Assembly (NCBI GenBank): GCA_903813345.2 | Contig: CAIIXF020000004.1 | Span: 11,492,196-11,556,195, forward strand | Length of the DNA: 64,000 nt | Reading direction: 5' to 3' | From: Owenia fusiformis | Lineage: Eukaryota > Annelida > Polychaeta > Sabellida > Oweniidae | In this document: positions 59,085 through 64,000 of the stretch, in pieces | Numbering within the stretch: the first letter of the stretch is position 1 | How the letters are laid out: every line of letters starts with the position of its first letter | Made by a program: the position numbers and the translations under genes | Notes under the pieces: model-generated | The model's input: the letters and a program-made list of their open reading frames with translations, nothing else | The model's database searches: none | Told to the model about the DNA's origin: nothing

Positions 59085-60638
59085 ATGAAACAACTAGAAA
59101 AGCTTCACCCTGAATCATACAAACATATGAGGGAAGGTGGATTTGTTGTAAGACGATCAGACTCGACCCGTTTCAATTGTGTCCCAACAGATCAGGCACT
59201 TGAGCAAACAATTAACAAGGAAGCAAAAAGCTCAGGAGGAATCATAGGTTTCATACGATCTAAGAGTGCACTTATCAGATGGCTTGTGACCATGCATATA
59301 ACTGCTGAGTATGCTGAGAGAGTGAAAAATCTTACAGTACCAGTTAGCACGACGGCTATTCACAGTGACATTGGAAAAAGTAGAATGGCCAGAGATGAAA
59401 GTGACCTACTAAAAATGAAGTCAATCATCACTGACATTTTTCAAAATCCCTTTGACATGGAGACTGTTCCACCAAATCTAATTAACATAGGAACGGGCCA
59501 AATAGCACCCCTTGAGATTGAAAAGGATCTAACTGAATGTCTCGACAAGGCCAAGAAACACCAAGAAAAGTTCATAGTACACCGGCTCTTGGAAGATACA
59601 GCACACTTTTGGGATCCAGATAAAAGACTTGGCATAAAGACCTTTTCAGACACAAAGAAAAGTACCATTACTGTTGCTGGAAAAAGGATTGCCATAGAAT
59701 CTGAGGTTTTATTTAGAAGATTGCTTTTGGTTTCAAAGGACCGTGATGTAGATTTACAACAAGTGCTGAAGCATGAGCTCACTACAGTGCCACCTTCATT
59801 GTTCAATGATGATGGAACAATGAGAAAAACTGCTAAGTGTGAATTAGCAAAGAGACTGGAATCATATGCTGGAGTGACCGAAGTTTTGGAAGACCTTAAA
59901 GAAGGAAGTAGTAGTTACATCTTTGATGGGATGGCTCTGCTGAAGTCGATGAACGAAAAACTTTTCAAGACTTATGAGGAACTGGTGGATGCAGTTTTAA
60001 GGAGAATCCTCAAGTTTCTTAAAGGCAGTACTGATGCACTAACAGTAATATTTGATAGATATGATAATACCAAATCTATCAAATTTGCTGAACGTGAGAG
60101 ACGCGGCAACAATGATGAGTCAACTACCCATATAATTGCTGCTGGAAGGAAGGTGCCTAACTTTAGAAGATTCTTGAAGAATCCAGCGAATAAAACAAAT
60201 CTTGCTAACTTCATTTGTAAAATGCTAGTGGTCATAACTCCTCAATACCTCAAAAAGGGACAGAGTGTACTTCTTGCCGGTGGTTTCCGAAACAAAGACA
60301 AAATTTTAAAGCTGACAGCAAACGGTGATCAATACCTTCCCCATCTTGCATGTAGTCATGAAGAGGCTGATACAATGCTCATTCTACACACTATTGAAAA
60401 TGCAAAACAGCACCAGCGTATTATTGTCAAATGTGATGACACAGATGCGTTTGTCATTCTAGTGCATTACTTTCAGACTCCATATTTGACAGACAGATTC
60501 GAAGTTTTTATGCACACTGGACGTGCAAACAAGGAAAGATACATCCCCATTCATACAATTGCAAATGGACTTGATGAAGGTATGTTAGTCTACTTTACTG
60601 GCCCACCTTGCTGTAACAAGGAACCAAAAAAACATTAA
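59085..60638 (+). CDS. Longest open part of the broken gene (PIN/XPG-like C-terminus)
   Basis: This is 517 codons without a stop, the longest credible frame in the window. It starts at a Met inside NYARYTPIYVLEM and so is not a natural start. It carries GFVVRRSDSTRFN, the AEQTINKE-like LEQTINKEAKSSGG, and the acidic EEADT/DDTD motif about residues 425-460. The last ~20 codons (after the possible donor at 60578) do not look like the family and are probably intron. Whether it is expressed is unknown. Confidence 0.55.
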   Translation: MKQLEKLHPESYKHMREGGFVVRRSDSTRFNCVPTDQALEQTINKEAKSSGGIIGFIRSKSALIRWLVTMHITAEYAERVKNLTVPVSTTAIHSDIGKSRMARDESDLLKMKSIITDIFQNPFDMETVPPNLINIGTGQIAPLEIEKDLTECLDKAKKHQEKFIVHRLLEDTAHFWDPDKRLGIKTFSDTKKSTITVAGKRIAIESEVLFRRLLLVSKDRDVDLQQVLKHELTTVPPSLFNDDGTMRKTAKCELAKRLESYAGVTEVLEDLKEGSSSYIFDGMALLKSMNEKLFKTYEELVDAVLRRILKFLKGSTDALTVIFDRYDNTKSIKFAERERRGNNDESTTHIIAAGRKVPNFRRFLKNPANKTNLANFICKMLVVITPQYLKKGQSVLLAGGFRNKDKILKLTANGDQYLPHLACSHEEADTMLILHTIENAKQHQRIIVKCDDTDAFVILVHYFQTPYLTDRFEVFMHTGRANKERYIPIHTIANGLDEGMLVYFTGPPCCNKEPKKH

Positions 60639-63264
60639 AACGTAAACATAAACCAATTAGTCACTTCACTATGAAAGTGGGGGTGTTAGCAAATGTATAT
60701 TAGCAGAATACGCAGCTGTGTGCAGGGACTAACACAATATCAGTGGTCATTTACTGTGTCAACTTAGTAACCCTTGCATATCGTGCTCACTCAAGTATTG
60801 AATAATTTTTTATGATCTAAATGTTTGTGGTTTATAAAAGAAATGTGATATATTTTAGTTAGAAATACATTAATTAATATATTCATTCAAACAGCACTAG
60901 AAGCGGGAAGAAAGAGCAATGGTGACAAAATGCAGACAGAATTTTCCGTAAGGGTTTCAAACATTTCTGGACACAATCATACATGTACTTCATGTGTACT
61001 GTTATTTTTAGTGCTGTATTTATAGATATAATTTCACCTATTAAAATCATATTTTCCAGCAATGCCTTCAAATCCGGAACCACACCCATATCACATTTTC
61101 TTCAATAACTCTAAACATGTGTAAACATTGACCATGTGCATATAAATTCAGATTTCACGAGCTCTTTCCTATTCGAGTACCTCATACACCCCTGCATGGA
61201 TTTGAGTTGGATTCGCCTTTTATACGTGAGCCGACACACTCGCAAACGCTGATTGGATAAAGATTGCGAGAATCTTTAAATGCCACGCTCACTTTGGATT
61301 ATTTAGAGGGGGTGGGTCAGAGAAAATAAATTTAAAAATATTTCTGACTGAGACTCAATCATCATTCCAATTTTAATGCATGCAGGACATATATATGCAA
61401 TTTTCTAAACCTTAAATCAATGCTATTTTTGCAGCATAACTTGCTTACATAGCATTTTTTCGTTAACGAGCCCCCCAAAATAGACACAAATTAGCAAATA
61501 TTGACAATCACATTCTGTTTCCATAGCAACCATCATACCTATAGTCACCAATTTTTTACCAGTTATTAATGACATATATGTGCATATATTCTGAAAAAAA
61601 TGTGGTCATTCATAATGTTTTTGTAAAGTTATTAATTGTTTTCTATGTACCCCCTACTTTTGTCATGTGGGGGGTATAAATATTGATTTTTTCCTAAACG
61701 CTGTAAAATTTTGCTTAATTATTGCCAAATTGTGGTGAGAATTACAAATTAGGATGTAACTAGTGTGAGGGACGTTTTTTCCAAAATAAATAAACAAGAG
61801 AAATTTATAAAATATTTTATATTATATCATGTATTATATCAGTCAACTTCCTTATTGATCATGTATTGATCATGTATAATTTGTACAACTACCTTAACTG
61901 CTATGTTGCACAACTACCTTAATGTTCAACTGCTCTATTGCACAACTACCTTTACACAACTGCTGTTGTTGTACAACTACCTTAAAAGATAAATTACAAA
62001 AGAGTGACAACTACCTTAATCCATGAAAGTGTAGAACTACCTTAATTCATAAAATGTAAAACATTACAAAAGAGTGACCAGTCTGCCAGTGCAGTACTGT
62101 TGGTGGAATGCCTAAAAATATAAAATTCACACCATAAATTGATATGTAGCAATAAAGTAAAATGTCATTAAAATGCAGATTAATGTTTAATTGATAAAAC
62201 CATATTTGTGATGGGGATTAAGTAATATATGAATGAATCTTTATTTCCCCACACAATGCCTGAAGCATTATATAAACATCAAAACACATGAAGCATTACT
62301 TGTTCAATATGGTCAATAGGGTCAAGTTGACCTTACAAAATGTCGTATTGACCTTCCACATACTACAAATATAAATCAAATAACAAGAGTGGAATTTTAC
62401 CTGACAATAAAGCTACTTGGACTGTGAGTGTGGGCATATGGTAAAGTAAGTCAGCTAGGAACTAACCTAAAAATGTACATTTGAACCTAAGTGAAAATGT
62501 AAACAAAGGAATGAAATCCAATATGGCTGATGTTGAAATTTGCAAAATATCTTGAGTCTTTCCTTAAACTTCTAATAACTTCAAAATTACAAACGGTATA
62601 TAAAAAATACCTATTTCAACATAGAGATTATATATTAATCTTTAAAACTAACTATATGAATAATATACTGAGACAATATAACTTGTTTAGAAATTGGACA
62701 AAGTATGGAAAAATATTTACCACATCCAGAAGATTCAAAAGCAGGCCCAACACTAAAGTACATGATCATGTGACCTAGATCATGTGATACAATAGTTACT
62801 AAACCTTTTTAAAGGTGGCATATCAGTACAGTCTCAGTATGTGCTGTGTTGAGAAGTAGTATACATTGGATAGGAATAATCAGTTGTACCAACAATATTT
62901 AATATTTGAAAGTATGTCACATCCACGCGGACTCGTCTTCATTTCAATAAAATGAACCTTAAACCCGGCCACAGTAAACTGATATAATAAATGTACAATA
63001 TCTTAAATGAATAAGAAAATTTAATACAAACATCAAAAACATAAGTTAAAATAATCAAATGATTCAAAATATCTTTCTATAAGATGAATAATTCTCTAAA
63101 CGCTATTAGATTGGTATTTCCTCCCATAATTAACAACCACGACCAAAAAATAGATAGTTTATAAAATTATAGATCCCACTACAGTCATGATTTTGAAAAA
63201 TGTTTTAAATTGTAGCTACTATCTTAACTACAGTAACGCGCAGAAATCAGAGTGAAATCTCAAT
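60639..63264. other. No gene seen
   Basis: AT-rich sequence. At 61880-62050 about seven degenerate copies of ACAACTACCTTAA occur at irregular spacing. A stretch near 62240 (TTTATTTCCCCACACAATGC) resembles an inverted LINE tail. No long terminal repeat matching the retroelement on the right could be recognised. Confidence 0.4.
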
Positions 63265-64000
63265 CTACTTCTGTTGATCTAAAAGTCTCCTAGACCTTCT
63301 CAGTTGAGGCACTTCTGCAGCTGTATCCTCATTAAGGAGCTTTTTGTTTCTGATCCCTTCTGGCAATTCTTTCAAATCTTCTCTATTTACAGTTTTCCTC
63401 AGTGAGTCTTCATTCTCAATTGTATATGTGTCTCCTTTCCTTTCAATCACTTTGTATACAGAATCTTCATAATAGTCTTGTATCTTGTTTCTTCCAAGTG
63501 TTCTCCTTCTTGTTAAGACTTTTCTTCCAACATCTATTTTATCTTCAATGATTGTTGGTTTCTTGTCATGTCTTTCTTTCCTTCGATCAGCATTTTGATT
63601 CATATTTTCTTCTGCATGAGCATAAGCTTCTTTGAACGTCTGCTTTTGTTTGGTTACCCAGTTATCTGCTTTATTTCCTTCAGACGACTCTTCTTCATTC
63701 TCCGAATCAAGTACTAGAGATAGTGGTAGTAATGCTTCTCGGCCAAACATCATGTAAAACGGTGAATAACCCGTGGAGCTATATGGGGTTATGTTGTAAG
63801 AATACACCAACTCCTTCAGGTATTCTGGCCATTTGTTCTTCTTCTTTGCTTCTAGTGACAACAGTAGATTGTGGAGGGTTCTGTTGAACCGTTCGCACTG
63901 ACCATTTCCTTGGGGATGGTACGGTGTGGTTCGTGACTTCTGAACATTGTATGTTTTACACAGACAGGCTACTATCTTGCTTTCAAATTTCCTTCCCTGG
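63265..64000 (-). mobile_element. Ty3/gypsy-type retroelement, integrase end
   Basis: The minus-strand frame is the C-terminal part of a pol integrase: YHPQGNGQCERFNRTL, then YSYNITPYSSTGYSPF and MFGREALLPL, and a charged tail. Read from the right edge it is open to its stop, so the part in view looks whole, but the element continues outside the window. Family: Ty3/gypsy (Metaviridae-like). The open frame suggests a fairly young copy. No LTR was identified on its left. Confidence 0.75.

Larger units (their letters stand above)
53664..60638 (+). pseudogene. Broken gene of an uncharacterised multicopy metazoan family
   Basis: The pieces 53664-54332, 54338-55146 and 58365-60578 form one protein in order. 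The N-terminus has two Cys/His clusters (CIIC ... FHYGCRSRY; FACDVQYHRTCYSRY). The middle has VDASIDNFDQNEDT. Then come FFAAGKINYARYTPIY, GGIIGFIRSK and a region with IFDRYDNTKSIKFAERERRG. Last is HLACSHEEADTMLILH with VKCDDTDAFVIL, an acidic pattern like the XPG/PIN nuclease core. I recognise this layout from numerous unnamed invertebrate and fish proteins; function unknown, possibly transposon-linked. The frame is interrupted about four times besides a 3.2-kb insertion. At 60578 the codons reach GAAG|GTATGT, a possible donor; the usual following region is not found. Confidence 0.6.

Noticed and set aside
62900-63264. LTR of the Ty3/gypsy-type element
   Set aside because: No TG...CA pair, repeat partner or convincing polypurine tract could be identified within the window.

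Overview
This is a eukaryotic, invertebrate-type genomic window. It is AT-rich, with small coding exons behind consensus GT..AG splice sites, long introns, and a heavy load of short inverted-repeat transposons and minisatellites. The protein families seen (thrombospondin type-1 repeats, SUEL/rhamnose-binding lectin domains, a VHL beta-like domain, an NHL propeller, an ATP-grasp enzyme) fit a lophotrochozoan, most likely a bivalve or other mollusc. That placement is inference. No bacterial features, CRISPR array, rRNA or convincing tRNA were seen.

Layout. (1) 302-7502, minus: a secreted modular protein with a signal peptide, two short Cys-rich exons and at least five TSP1 modules, running off the left edge. 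(2) 9917-20446, minus: a secreted lectin with two SUEL domains and a C-terminal VHL beta-like domain. Its first intron is filled by a 51-bp minisatellite that has copied the 5' splice site of the signal-peptide exon. Its other introns hold a 1.4-kb element with a 9-bp target duplication, a perfect 34-bp hairpin, and a 4-kb long-terminal-inverted-repeat element ending 25 nt from a 3' splice site. (3) 23069-25535, plus: an unrecognised five-exon secreted protein of 240 aa, complete. (4) 27074-31970, minus: a three-exon ATP-grasp protein with a one-base frame break. A decayed partial copy of the same locus lies at about 35185-41031, keeping the first exon, intron blocks and a ruined last exon. 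(5) 28.5-48.4 kb: dense repeats, including mariner-like and GC-rich inverted-repeat elements, tyrosine-recombinase fragments, minisatellites, and a 3.75-kb foldback element whose arms are tandem ~380-bp satellite units in opposite orientation. (6) 49184-50062, minus: a terminal exon encoding an NHL propeller. (7) 53664-60638, plus: a broken member of an uncharacterised multicopy metazoan family (Cys/His motifs, C-terminal PIN/XPG-like acidic motif). It is split by a 3.2-kb DNA element whose removal with one 5-bp target copy rejoins the frame exactly. (8) 63265-64000, minus: the integrase end of a Ty3/gypsy-type retroelement, cut by the window edge.

The three secreted genes on the left could all act outside the cell (matrix, mucus or immune recognition). 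No operon-like linkage exists, so shared function is only a guess. All exon joins below come from reading splice signals and matching phases. They were not checked against transcripts.
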